From a virus: 23,906 bases of DNA. The stretch is from IMG/VR virus record IMGVR_UViG_3300046836_000121, positions 1-23,906 of that record. One strand, written 5' to 3'. Below the pieces are notes generated by a model. It saw nothing but the letters and a program-made list of their open reading frames with translations, searched no databases and was not told the DNA's origin. Below are positions 14,967 to 22,672 of the stretch, piece by piece (position 1 is the stretch's first letter; each line of letters begins with the position of its first letter). Made by a program: the position numbers and the translations under genes.

Positions 14967-17467
14967 CAGGCCGCCAACTTCAGGGGCTCAACGTCTCCCC
15001 ACGACATGCCCGGTTCGGCCATTTCGACTTCGACGGGGATATAGAAGCCCGGCTTCACGATGTCGAACTTCCGCTCCATGATGCGCTTCATCTCTGCCGC
15101 TGCTGCCCTCGCGTGCTGGCTGGGGACTTGGATCAGGATCGAGTCATGCACGGTGGTCGTCATGCGCCCCCCGAACGTCCGCGCCATCTTCGCCACTTCG
15201 CTAAGGACGCACCAAAGGACATCCGCCACGGTGCTCTGAGGGATGAAATCCACAGCCGCTGGTGCGTTGCCAGCATGGAAGAAACGGATTCGGCCAAAGG
15301 CGTTCTTGATGTACTTCTTGGACTCGCACAGGGCGACGAGGTGCATCTTGTATGCGTGAGTCTTGAAGTAGTACTTGGCGATCTCCGCGAGGATTCGCTT
15401 ACACTCCTCCACTGGCACATACTGGTGCTCCTGTTCCAGAAGCATCTCGCTCACCTTCGCAGCACCAGCAAGGTACTGACCGGCGTACGTGATGTTCTTC
15501 GCGGTCTTGCGTGAGGTGTTGAACCGCACAGCGTTGCGGCTGTGCATGTCGCCAGACATCAGGTCGTCCATGAGACGGTCGTCGCCAGCCATCCATGCCA
15601 TCACGAACAGTTCCGCGCTCTTGTAGTCCGCTTGGATGAACGTCATGTCGGCGGTGTCCGGCACGTACAGGCCGCGCACCTTCTTCGGTTGGTTCTGGAT
15701 GTTCGGCCCATAGGTGGCGAGCCGCCCGGTGCACGTCGTGCCCTTCGCGGTCTCCAGCCCGAGGCCGGTCGGCTTCTTCTCGTGCTCGTCGTCCTTCGAC
15801 ACCGGCATGTACGACGGGTGAACCCAGCACTCCGCGTTCATCGCGGCGGGCTGGACGTAGGTGCCGATCAGTTTGCCACACGATCGCAACTGGAGTACGA
15901 GATCGAAGAACCGCTCGGTGCACCGGGAGTCCTCGGTCCACGGACCGGGATGGTGCTTGCGGGCGTAGTCACTCGCCACGTAGTGCTGGAGCCGCACGAG
16001 GGCGAGTTCGTCTGTCGTCGCCCCGGCTTCCTTGGACTTGGTGCGCTGGACCGGCAGGCCCCACTCACCGTACATCAGGTCCTGTAACTGCTGTGTCGAG
16101 CCGGGATTGGTGCCGGGGAAGTGACGCCCCCATATCTGCTCCAGCCGGTGCTGCTTGCGCTCCAGCCGCCCGACGAACTTCTCGGCATACGGTCTGTCCA
16201 CACGGATGCCGCCACGGTTCAGGGTCGTCAGTTCGCGGATCGTGGCGCACACGCCGGGTCCCGGGTGGTCGCCCTCGCCCATGAACAGGTTCCAGCAACC
16301 AAGGTTCTTCATGACTGTGATGATGCTGATCGCCAGCCATGCGGTGACGAAGGCGTCCTTCGCCGAGTAGAAGCGCGGGTCGGCCTTGCTCAGTTCCGAC
16401 CACATGGAACCCTTCTGGCCCTTCCACGGCTTCAGGTCGTGGTAGATGGTGATCGCACGGGCCAAGGACTTGTGAAGGTCGGGCTGGAGAACGACAGCAC
16501 CGAACATAGTATCCACCAGTCGGTGGTCAAGTACGGCGTCGGAGATTCGTACTCCGTTCGCGATGAGGCGGGGAATGTCAAATGGGCTGTTGTGTACAGC
16601 ATAGTACCTCCCCGGGAGATCGAACAGCCACTGGACGAAGTCCCTCGTCTCGGTCGTCCACTCCAGCGAAGCGGTGCACTTGCCATCACTGAAGGACACG
16701 AGGTCGATGACCTCGTTGCCCACGCCGTGTGTCTCGATGTCGATGGCGATCACGTCGCCCCACACGTGCTCGTGCAGGTCGTTGACCGAGTGGAGTGTCA
16801 GGTTGCGGCCGAACCGCTTGACCGTGAACTCGGTGTAGAAGCCATCGCGCTCCAGCCGGTCGTCCAGCATATACAGGCCGCCGTCGATCGCCCGCTTGCA
16901 CCGCTTCACGTCTTCCTTGAACGCGGGGCGCACCGCGAACTGTTCCATGCGGATGTGGTCGAGGCCGTAGCTGGGGATCACGACGCCAGTGAAGTCGGTG
17001 CCGAGAAGACCGCCGAGGAGTGTGGTCTTCTGCCAGCCGAACTTCGGGTCACCTTTCAGGTGCCCGTTGCCCTTGTTCTTGTACTCGCCAACCTTCACCC
17101 ACGACTCGGTCGTGATCGAGTGGAAGAACTCCTTGTCGAGCACGTAACCGCGTGCGTCGAGGATCGTCTGCGTGATACCGGTGAGTGGGTACAGCGTGTC
17201 GCCCTGTAGTGCGAGCACGACCTTCGGGCGGGACTCTGCGATCTCCTGAGAGAAGCGCGGCCACGCAGCCCGGACCTGAGCCTTCGACGGGCGGCCACCA
17301 CTATTCGCGGGGGGCTCGTCGATCAGGAAGACGATGCGAGTGTCGAGCTTCGAGATACCACACTCGTCTTGGACAACCTTCCAGAACCAAGCCTCCATGC
17401 CCTCGCTGGGCTCGGCGATCATGGTGACCAGAAGTGGTGCGTCTACTCTACCACGTGCATTGCTCAC
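14966..17467 (-). CDS. DNA polymerase, family A, with UDG-like N-terminal and 3'-5' exonuclease domains (833 aa)
   Basis: It uses a GTG start at 17467 with AGGAGG five bases upstream. Residues about 10-175 resemble a family 4-type uracil-DNA glycosylase fold (FLIDEPPANSGGRP, ESRPKVVLALQG, VVIPSY). The proofreading exonuclease follows: DIETHG (D243, E245), HNSPFD, and YSAKD as Exo III. Polymerase motif A is DYKSAEL (D614). Motif B is R653-x3-K657-x3-Y661-x3-Y665. Motif C is VHDS (H774, D775). The catalytic residues are intact, so it should be the replicative enzyme. Tyr at the O-helix position equivalent to Pol I F762 and T7 Y526 is a T7-like feature. There is no 5'-3' exonuclease domain. The downstream gene is coupled by TGATG. 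Confidence 0.93.
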   Translation of the reverse strand: MSNARGRVDAPLLVTMIAEPSEGMEAWFWKVVQDECGISKLDTRIVFLIDEPPANSGGRPSKAQVRAAWPRFSQEIAESRPKVVLALQGDTLYPLTGITQTILDARGYVLDKEFFHSITTESWVKVGEYKNKGNGHLKGDPKFGWQKTTLLGGLLGTDFTGVVIPSYGLDHIRMEQFAVRPAFKEDVKRCKRAIDGGLYMLDDRLERDGFYTEFTVKRFGRNLTLHSVNDLHEHVWGDVIAIDIETHGVGNEVIDLVSFSDGKCTASLEWTTETRDFVQWLFDLPGRYYAVHNSPFDIPRLIANGVRISDAVLDHRLVDTMFGAVVLQPDLHKSLARAITIYHDLKPWKGQKGSMWSELSKADPRFYSAKDAFVTAWLAISIITVMKNLGCWNLFMGEGDHPGPGVCATIRELTTLNRGGIRVDRPYAEKFVGRLERKQHRLEQIWGRHFPGTNPGSTQQLQDLMYGEWGLPVQRTKSKEAGATTDELALVRLQHYVASDYARKHHPGPWTEDSRCTERFFDLVLQLRSCGKLIGTYVQPAAMNAECWVHPSYMPVSKDDEHEKKPTGLGLETAKGTTCTGRLATYGPNIQNQPKKVRGLYVPDTADMTFIQADYKSAELFVMAWMAGDDRLMDDLMSGDMHSRNAVRFNTSRKTAKNITYAGQYLAGAAKVSEMLLEQEHQYVPVEECKRILAEIAKYYFKTHAYKMHLVALCESKKYIKNAFGRIRFFHAGNAPAAVDFIPQSTVADVLWCVLSEVAKMARTFGGRMTTTVHDSILIQVPSQHARAAAAEMKRIMERKFDIVKPGFYIPVEVEMAEPGMSWGDVEPLKLAA

Positions 17468-17489
17468 TGGGTCCTCCTGTGGGGTAGGC

Positions 17490-17554
17490 GGGGCGACTCA
17501 ACGGGATCGAGTCCATTCTGAGATGTATCGAGGGTTCCATCGAAGAGTCGCCCC
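17490..17554 (-). promoter_or_regulatory. Hairpin leader upstream of DNA polymerase
   Basis: A perfect 10-bp inverted repeat (GGGGCGACTC at 17490-17499, its complement at 17545-17554) encloses 45 nt. It begins two bases after the HNH stop and ends 11 bases before the polymerase SD at 17473-17478. No T-run follows, so it is not a standard terminator. A translational operator or an mRNA-processing site is the likelier reading. Confidence 0.5.
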
Positions 17555-17556
17555 TT

Positions 17557-18087
17557 TCACGGGGCCGGGGTCACGGGCGTACCTACCACTGTGTGCATTG
17601 CTACGAGCTTGGCATGTCGCTTCGACATACGGTCGCTCCTGAACAGTCGGCCACCCACGCCGGGCTCTCTGTTCAACCACCAGAGGAACCGCAGCGGCAG
17701 GATGAACCTCCACATATTTCTGATCCAGACCAGTACTTCTGCGTCGGTGAAGACCGCATCCCCACGCTTGGCGTTGCACCCCGAACACAGCGGTCGGTAG
17801 TTCCCGTCGTTGACGTGGGGCGTGATGTGATCTAGCTGAAGACCACGGCCGGTCTTGCGGCTCCCAAGGAAGCGGAACCATGGACCGTCGCGGTTGTACT
17901 TCCGCAGGATGTAGTTCGGTATCCCACAGATTGAGCACCGTGTCTCCTCAGCCATGAGGATCGGTGCCCACTTCCGTGCTTCCTCGTCACTCAGGCCGTG
18001 GTGTTCTCGCAGCCTCTTGATCTTCCCCACCAGCGACGAGTTCCGCGCCAGCATCCGCAGTCGTTCCGTCTCCCTCGTTCGAGCCAT
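17557..18087 (-). CDS. HNH endonuclease (176 aa)
   Basis: The HNH core is at residues 85-110: LDHITPHVNDGNYRPLC, then SGCNAKRGD, with the general base H87 and N96 in place. Two CxxC pairs (C51/C54 and C101/C104) form the structural zinc site. The enzyme makes metal-dependent nicks or breaks in DNA. A free-standing homing endonuclease or a packaging/replication nicking enzyme are both possible. The ATG at 18087 has a good SD (GGGAGAAGG) but gives a 101-nt overlap with the upstream gene. An ATG at 17955 would remove the overlap but has no SD. The C-terminal ~50 residues are hydrophobic, Trp-rich and then basic. Confidence 0.75.
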   Translation of the reverse strand: MARTRETERLRMLARNSSLVGKIKRLREHHGLSDEEARKWAPILMAEETRCSICGIPNYILRKYNRDGPWFRFLGSRKTGRGLQLDHITPHVNDGNYRPLCSGCNAKRGDAVFTDAEVLVWIRNMWRFILPLRFLWWLNREPGVGGRLFRSDRMSKRHAKLVAMHTVVGTPVTPAP

Positions 18088-18745
18088 TCGCCTTCTCCCT
18101 TACCGACGCGCCCATCTGGTCGGCCAGTTCCTGCGGAACGCCGAACGCGATCAGAGCCTCAGCGAGTTGCTTGACGACGTGGTCGAGGGCGAGGTCCACA
18201 GCATACCGCTTCATGTCGCGGACATCAGCTTCCGGAATCTTGAATGCCAACCCATCGATGTACAGTACGTTGGTGGAAAAGTCGAACAGTTGGACCTGAG
18301 TGAAGTCCGGCAGCTTGACGACAGGTTGTGGGATGAACATCCCGGCCGCAGGATGAGAAGCGAGGAACTCCCGCGCCGTTTGCCGATCGGGTGTTCCCTG
18401 ACGCCGGACCTCCTGATCGAGAACCGTGTTCAACTCTGGCCGACCAACTCCACCCGCTGCGGTCTGTGCCTCTGCGAGGGAGCCGTACTGGTTGTCCTCA
18501 CCCTCTTCCTTGGGAAGAAGACCAAGCTCTCTCGCCCTCGCGTCCCGGGCCGCAGCCTCTTCTGCGCTCAGGGGCGCTGGATTGTTCATAGCCGCCGACC
18601 GCACCGAAGTCCCCGAACCAACCTGAACAGGTTGGTCCGTGAGACTCCGGCCCGCTGCCGGTAGCCCAGCCGCCGCGTTCACCCGCTTCAGCATGTCTGC
18701 TGCTTCGGTGGCCGCGTTGCGCTTCTGAAACGCTGGACTAGGCAT
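17987..18745 (-). CDS. Hypothetical protein of the replication operon (252 aa)
   Basis: The ATG at 18745 is preceded by AGGAGG. Residues 1-130 are Ala/Gln/Glu rich and low in predicted structure. Residues about 138-220 look folded (IPQPVVKLPDFTQVQLFDFS, VLYIDGLAFKIP, VDLALDHVVKQLAEALIAFG). The C-terminal ~35 residues are Gly/Ala/Glu rich, disordered, and overlap the HNH gene. Its position directly downstream of the ATPase and ssDNA-binding-type genes suggests a replication or recombination accessory role. No family was recognised. Confidence 0.5.
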   Translation of the reverse strand: MPSPAFQKRNAATEAADMLKRVNAAAGLPAAGRSLTDQPVQVGSGTSVRSAAMNNPAPLSAEEAAARDARARELGLLPKEEGEDNQYGSLAEAQTAAGGVGRPELNTVLDQEVRRQGTPDRQTAREFLASHPAAGMFIPQPVVKLPDFTQVQLFDFSTNVLYIDGLAFKIPEADVRDMKRYAVDLALDHVVKQLAEALIAFGVPQELADQMGASVREKANGSNEGDGTTADAGAELVAGGEDQEAARTPRPE

Positions 18746-18753
18746 CAGCCCTC

Positions 18754-19386
18754 CTAAGCCGCAGGCGCGTCGGGCAGGTAGCTCTCGACGTTGGTGCGGC
18801 GATCGTGCTTCCGCTTCTCACTCTTGTTCGGCGCATCCTTCAGGTTGACGAGGACGGACTTGCCGGTGAGCGGGGAGTCGGTACCGTTGAGCGGCCCCTT
18901 CGGCGGGAACACGCTGTTGAGCAGGCTGGCCTTGAGGCCCTTGCTCTTGTCACCGTCCTTGACCCGGGGCGTGAAGCCCGTGGCCGCGAAGAGCGACGTG
19001 ATGGCGGAGACCGCGAGGTTGTGCGGGAACGCGGACTTCATGGCCGCATCCTCTGCCGTACCCTGACCGAGAAGCAGGCGGATGTTGAGCGTGTGACGAG
19101 CCCACGCGCGCTTCTCCTCGTTCGGATAACCCGCGCGGACCTTCAACTGCACGACGGCGTTGATCTTGTTGGTGTCCTCACCGCCGCCCTCACGCCACGC
19201 AGCCTCGATGACCGCACCTTCCATCCACTCGTTGTACTCGTCGAAGGGAGCCTTCTTCGAGACGGTGTGCTTCGCATCAGCGGGGACGACGAACGGCGCA
19301 CCCTGATCGAGAGCCGCAGCCGCAGCCTTCTGCGCGCCATCGCTGATGTCCACGAAATCAGGGGTCGGGATGTTCTGGTCAGCCAT
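18754..19386 (-). CDS. Probable ssDNA-binding or recombination partner protein (210 aa)
   Basis: I start at the ATG at 19386, which has AAGGAG upstream and overlaps the ATPase stop by eight bases. Longer in-frame starts lie deep inside the ATPase gene and are rejected. The protein has a central alternating beta pattern (GAVIEAAWREGG, INAVVQLKVRAG, HTLNIRLLLGQG) compatible with an OB-type fold, and a C-terminus rich in Lys (DAPNKSEKRKHDRRT). In many phages the gene next to a Sak4/RecA-like ATPase encodes an SSB-like protein. The role is inferred from that neighbourhood, not from a clear motif. Confidence 0.5.
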   Translation of the reverse strand: MADQNIPTPDFVDISDGAQKAAAAALDQGAPFVVPADAKHTVSKKAPFDEYNEWMEGAVIEAAWREGGGEDTNKINAVVQLKVRAGYPNEEKRAWARHTLNIRLLLGQGTAEDAAMKSAFPHNLAVSAITSLFAATGFTPRVKDGDKSKGLKASLLNSVFPPKGPLNGTDSPLTGKSVLVNLKDAPNKSEKRKHDRRTNVESYLPDAPAA

Positions 19387-20206
19387 TGGTGATCTCCTTG
19401 TTGACTTCCTTCTCGTACAGCGTCCAGTAGCTACTCGGGTTGCGATCGAGGAATACCTTCGCCAGCTTGTTCGTCCCCTCCTCGTCGGAGGTCCTGATCT
19501 TGCTGATGAACTTACCGTCATTCTCCGTGATAGCCACGACCACGTCAGACGGGGCGTCGTCGCCCGGGACGAGGATGGTTTCACGGATCAGACGAATGAC
19601 GGTGTTAAACTGCGCCGGGATGTACTCAGTCATCGCGCGGCCGGGGTGAGCCGGGCCGCCGACACTGTGCACGCCCTCGACGATCTTGACATCCTCGTGC
19701 ATGACGAAGATGATGTGCATGTTGCGCTGGTTCTTGAACAGCATGTCCAAGTACCCACGCGACAGAGACTCGATGGCCTGATAGTCACCCCGGTTCGGGA
19801 TGGCCTGTCCGCCCTTCTTCGGGTCGCCGATGACGTAGTGCTTCTCACGATCCATGGTCTGTGCGTTGGCCGCGTAGCTGATCGTGTCGAGGGCAACCTT
19901 GGTGTAGGTGTCCACGACGAGCACGCCGATCCCGGGATCGACCGCCTTCCAGTCCTGCATACAGAACTGCATGAAGTTCACGGTCGGGTCGTCACCCTCG
20001 GGAATGACCGGGATGATCCGGCCACGCTTGGCGAGGCCCGTTGAGCCCAACGATTCCGAGTTGGTGTCGGCCGCATAGTAGGCGATCTTGCCCCACGACT
20101 CGGGTACGGACAGCGCGAGGCGGCTCTTGCCAATGCCCGCGCGGCCGTAGATGATGATGCGCTCCTTGGTCGCCGGAGCGGCGTCCTTCAGAATCCGCAA
20201 ACCCAT
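19379..20206 (-). CDS. RecA-fold ATPase, Sak4/AAA_24-like (275 aa)
   Basis: The Walker A motif is GRAGIGKS (residues 21-28) and Walker B is GVLVVDT with D99. The architecture of a single RecA fold of about 275 aa, with HIIFVMHE as the following sensor strand, matches the phage AAA_24/Sak4 group of single-strand annealing and recombination ATPases. The ATG at 20206 has a GAAGGAG SD. A promoter-like sequence and two dyads lie just upstream. It probably loads on ssDNA and supports recombination-dependent replication with its 3' neighbour. A phage helicase or KaiC-like variant cannot be excluded. Confidence 0.8.
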   Translation of the reverse strand: MGLRILKDAAPATKERIIIYGRAGIGKSRLALSVPESWGKIAYYAADTNSESLGSTGLAKRGRIIPVIPEGDDPTVNFMQFCMQDWKAVDPGIGVLVVDTYTKVALDTISYAANAQTMDREKHYVIGDPKKGGQAIPNRGDYQAIESLSRGYLDMLFKNQRNMHIIFVMHEDVKIVEGVHSVGGPAHPGRAMTEYIPAQFNTVIRLIRETILVPGDDAPSDVVVAITENDGKFISKIRTSDEEGTNKLAKVFLDRNPSSYWTLYEKEVNKEITNG

Positions 20207-20218
20207 TGTCTCTCCTTC

Positions 20219-20239
20219 AGTTAGAGGTGGACCTTAACT
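20219..20239 (-). promoter_or_regulatory. Dyad over -10 and +1, operator-like
   Basis: An inverted repeat (AGTTA/TAACT with inner AGGT/ACCT around a GG centre and one unpaired base) overlaps the -10 element and the predicted transcription start. A loop of two bases is too short for a good RNA hairpin, so a protein-binding operator is more likely. Inference from position. Confidence 0.35.
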
Positions 20240-20265
20240 CTACACGTTTTGCGATCGCGTGTCAA
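20237..20265 (-). promoter_or_regulatory. Sigma70-like promoter for the ATPase-polymerase operon
   Basis: On the - strand a perfect TTGACA (20265-20260) is followed after exactly 17 bases by TAGAGT (20242-20237; 4 of 6 to TATAAT). The start point would be near 20230, about 24 bases before the ATPase ATG. The -35 overlaps the primase stop codon. A second dyad (ACACG-N11-CGTGT, 20242-20262) occupies the spacer. Confidence 0.6.
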
Positions 20266-21287
20266 GCCTTTCCGTACGACGTTTCGATGACGTGGTCGAG
20301 TTCCCTCTCGGTCATCTCTTGGTCCGGGCCGCAGATGCCGTTGGCGTAGGCGATCGCCGCCCTCGCCTGCGCGCGCTCGATCCCGCACTCCTTCAGCTTG
20401 GTGGCCGTGTGCCACGCCGTCTCGTGACGGCCCGGAGCCTCACGACCCTCGGTCAGGTAGACCTGAGCCTTCTTCGTCAGGTTGGTGAACACCTTCTGCC
20501 ATGGCGTGCCGGGTGGCACTTCACCGGGCTCAGGCTCCGCGTACACACTGTCAGGTGTCCCAGTTGTCAGGAGAGCCGCATACCCACTGAACCGCTCCCG
20601 CGAGGGCTCAATGATCTGAGCCATCCGCCCGGTCTTGATGTTCACGGTCCCCGGACACCGCATGACACGTGGTAGGTCTGAGGTGCACGAGTCGAGTCGG
20701 CATCCATACGTCGTGCCGATCTTGTCACTCACCCGCTTGAGCCAGTGACCCATGGCTTTGCGTGCGGTCTTCCGGGTGCAGATGCCGAAGGGTGGCTCGA
20801 CCGGAACACCCTTCATTGAATCATACGAGACTCCAATGTACACCCCTTCCATCTGTCGGTCATCGAGCACGGTGTCGTCCATCCTGATCCATGCCTGACG
20901 ACCACGGCCACTGTCGATGATGAGCGGACGGCGCTGGCGGAAGTTCCGGCCAGACCACTCACCCAACCAGAGGAGTGCATCCTCCAAAGCTTCCTCGGGA
21001 AGGAAGTCTTCCTCTACAGGGTCCATGTCAAGCAGTAGGTACGACCAGTGCGTGACATCAGCGGCAGCATGGCGCATCCCCACCGTGCTCATCGTGGGGT
21101 TCGGTGCGACATACACATTCATGCCCTTCGCTTCCGCACTCTGTGCGAACCGTTCCATCTCCGCTGGGTTCCGTGCGAAGTCTCCCATCCTCCGGCTGTC
21201 CGACCGGGCGAACATCCTCACTACGTGTTGGGGGCTCGGGTGTGGGAGTAGGTCCCACAGTTCCGTCAGTGCTGGCCGTACGATCAT
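20262..21287 (-). CDS. Primase-polymerase, AEP superfamily (341 aa)
   Basis: The ATG at 21287 has a GGAGA SD. Archaeo-eukaryotic primase motifs are visible in order. Motif I is LLLDMDP with D87 and D89. Motif II is IIDSGRGRQAW (residues 123-133), where the usual His is Gln. Motif III is RLDSCTSDLPRVMRCPGTVN (D199, R210, N216). Residues about 285-341 resemble a PriCT helical tail. The enzyme would make primers for the family A polymerase; no helicase domain is fused. The first 230 nt overlap another predicted gene on the same strand. Later starts such as M25 would reduce but not remove this overlap. Confidence 0.8.
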   Translation of the reverse strand: MIVRPALTELWDLLPHPSPQHVVRMFARSDSRRMGDFARNPAEMERFAQSAEAKGMNVYVAPNPTMSTVGMRHAAADVTHWSYLLLDMDPVEEDFLPEEALEDALLWLGEWSGRNFRQRRPLIIDSGRGRQAWIRMDDTVLDDRQMEGVYIGVSYDSMKGVPVEPPFGICTRKTARKAMGHWLKRVSDKIGTTYGCRLDSCTSDLPRVMRCPGTVNIKTGRMAQIIEPSRERFSGYAALLTTGTPDSVYAEPEPGEVPPGTPWQKVFTNLTKKAQVYLTEGREAPGRHETAWHTATKLKECGIERAQARAAIAYANGICGPDQEMTERELDHVIETSYGKA

Positions 21288-21528
21288 CGAGTCTCCATGT
21301 GTGGTAGAGGTGGTTGGATGGGACCTTCGGGATGATACACCCTTCGGGCCATGGCTTGTTGACTGGGGCGATGAACGTGATCCAGCACATGATGTCGCAC
21401 TTCGGATTGTCGTAGCGGTGCCCTTCGGGGCACAGCATCCGGTTCTTGATCGCCCGCTGCCAACGCTGGTAGACTGCGGGCCGTGTGACCCGCAGCCACC
21501 AGTGGAAGAGTCTAGCGGTGAAGCGCAC
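21058..21528 (-). CDS. Hypothetical protein overlapping primase (156 aa)
   Basis: It uses a GTG at 21528 with GGGGAG four bases upstream, overlapping the stop of the 76-aa gene by 17 nt. It fills the interval between that gene and the primase, which is otherwise unexplained. The N-terminal part (VRFTARLFHWWLRVTRPAVY, then MLCPEGHRYDNPKCDIMCW) looks protein-like, with a possible zinc site C-x3-H-x6-C-x3-C. The last ~75 residues lie in the primase-overlapping region and are Gly/Thr/Pro/Glu rich, as expected of a shifted frame. The true product could be only its first half functionally. No family was recognised. Confidence 0.5.
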   Translation of the reverse strand: MRFTARLFHWWLRVTRPAVYQRWQRAIKNRMLCPEGHRYDNPKCDIMCWITFIAPVNKPWPEGCIIPKVPSNHLYHTWRLDDRTASTDGTVGPTPTPEPPTRSEDVRPVGQPEDGRLRTEPSGDGTVRTECGSEGHECVCRTEPHDEHGGDAPCCR

Positions 21529-21742
21529 CGGGCTCCCCAGCCACTCGGCGAAGCTCCCGCGTGATGGCCTTGCGCGCCCCACTGCGGGACGAGAACAGCC
21601 GGATCGCACCATCGACCGTACGGAGATAGTTGAAGTACGAGCCGGTGTGGACCTCGACCTCGAACTTACCAATATCCCACATCGCACTCACGACCTTGTA
21701 CGTCGTCGTAACATCCACCGTCTGCGTGCTCGTCATGTTCAT
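21512..21742 (-). CDS. Small hypothetical protein (76 aa)
   Basis: The ATG at 21742 overlaps the nuclease TGA (ATGA). The product begins MNMTSTQTVDVTTTYKVVSA and has alternating strands (FEVEVHTGSYFNYLRTVDGA), then a basic helix (SGARKAITRELRRV). It is a compact alpha/beta protein without a known family, with no signal peptide. A nucleic-acid-related accessory role would fit its basic tail, but this is not shown. Confidence 0.5.
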   Translation of the reverse strand: MNMTSTQTVDVTTTYKVVSAMWDIGKFEVEVHTGSYFNYLRTVDGAIRLFSSRSGARKAITRELRRVAGEPGALHR

Positions 21743-22671
21743 TCTTGCTCACTCCCTTCCGGAGTCTCGTACGTGTCTTCCCGCTTCTTGAAGTAACGCG
21801 GGTCACCCAGTTCGTACTCACCCGTGAGGACACGGAAGTACTCGTCTGGGCTGTTACCATATGCCCCACCGTTCATGTTCTCGTTCGGGGCGGGCACTTC
21901 CCCGATCGATAGCCATCTGTGGCGACAGGAACGCATCTCCCTCGCGTGGTGCCTGATGCTGTCCATGACGTGCTCGTGCAACGGGCTGTCGAGATCGATG
22001 TTGACCGGAACCTGTTGGAACATCTCCTCGTATCGCTTGCACTCACCCAGCGGATTCGCCTTGGTCACCTTGGTCCGGTACTTCAGCTTCCGGATCAGAT
22101 CGAACTGCGTCCCGCCGTATCCCTTGAACTGTCCGGCGTACTTCACCATCAGTCCTTCCGCGTACATATGCTCGTGGTAGCTGCGCTTGGCGAGGTCGGT
22201 GAAGACGCCGAAGTGCGTGCCCGACGCGAGGGCTTTGTGCTGAACATGCCAAAGAAGTCCGTGGCGTACAGCCACACGATCAGGGCGACCACGCCCAACG
22301 AGACCGTCTCCCAAGTCGATTTCAAACGGCACCTCCGCTTCGATGCACTCGATCTCGAAGGGATAGGTGTCGTGCCACTGAACGAGCGCCTCCGTGAGAT
22401 CGTCCAACTGCTTGAGAACCTTGAGGCCAACAGCGATGTCCACCTCGTCGTTGGTCGTCGCCATCAGGGAGAGCCAGTTGCCACGGTGGAGATTAATGCA
22501 CTCCAGCATGTCACACTGGCCGCCACTGTACGTCTCGAAGATGCGGTGGATCAACTTGCCGAAACTGAGGGGCTGGGCCTCGTGCAGCGGCACCCAATCC
22601 ATCACCCACTTGGCCCACCAGCGGAAGCGGCACCGCTGGAAGTCCTGCATCTCGGAGATGTTGAAGACCAT
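21739..22671 (-). CDS. PD-(D/E)XK nuclease, RecB/Cas4-like (310 aa)
   Basis: I start at ATG 22671, one base after the ligase stop; a longer form would lie inside the ligase gene. The N-terminus (MVFNISEMQDFQRCRFRWWA, GKLIHRIFE with H42) is the usual opening of RecB-type nucleases. The core is VPFEID with E113, then GRGRPDRVAV with D131, then WHVQHKAL with K146; here the second acidic residue of the motif is Gln144. Such enzymes process DNA ends for recombination or degrade host DNA. The family call is good. Activity needs testing because of the Gln. No iron-sulfur cluster cysteines are visible at the C-terminus. Confidence 0.7.
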   Translation of the reverse strand: MVFNISEMQDFQRCRFRWWAKWVMDWVPLHEAQPLSFGKLIHRIFETYSGGQCDMLECINLHRGNWLSLMATTNDEVDIAVGLKVLKQLDDLTEALVQWHDTYPFEIECIEAEVPFEIDLGDGLVGRGRPDRVAVRHGLLWHVQHKALASGTHFGVFTDLAKRSYHEHMYAEGLMVKYAGQFKGYGGTQFDLIRKLKYRTKVTKANPLGECKRYEEMFQQVPVNIDLDSPLHEHVMDSIRHHAREMRSCRHRWLSIGEVPAPNENMNGGAYGNSPDEYFRVLTGEYELGDPRYFKKREDTYETPEGSEQE

Positions 22672-22672
22672 G

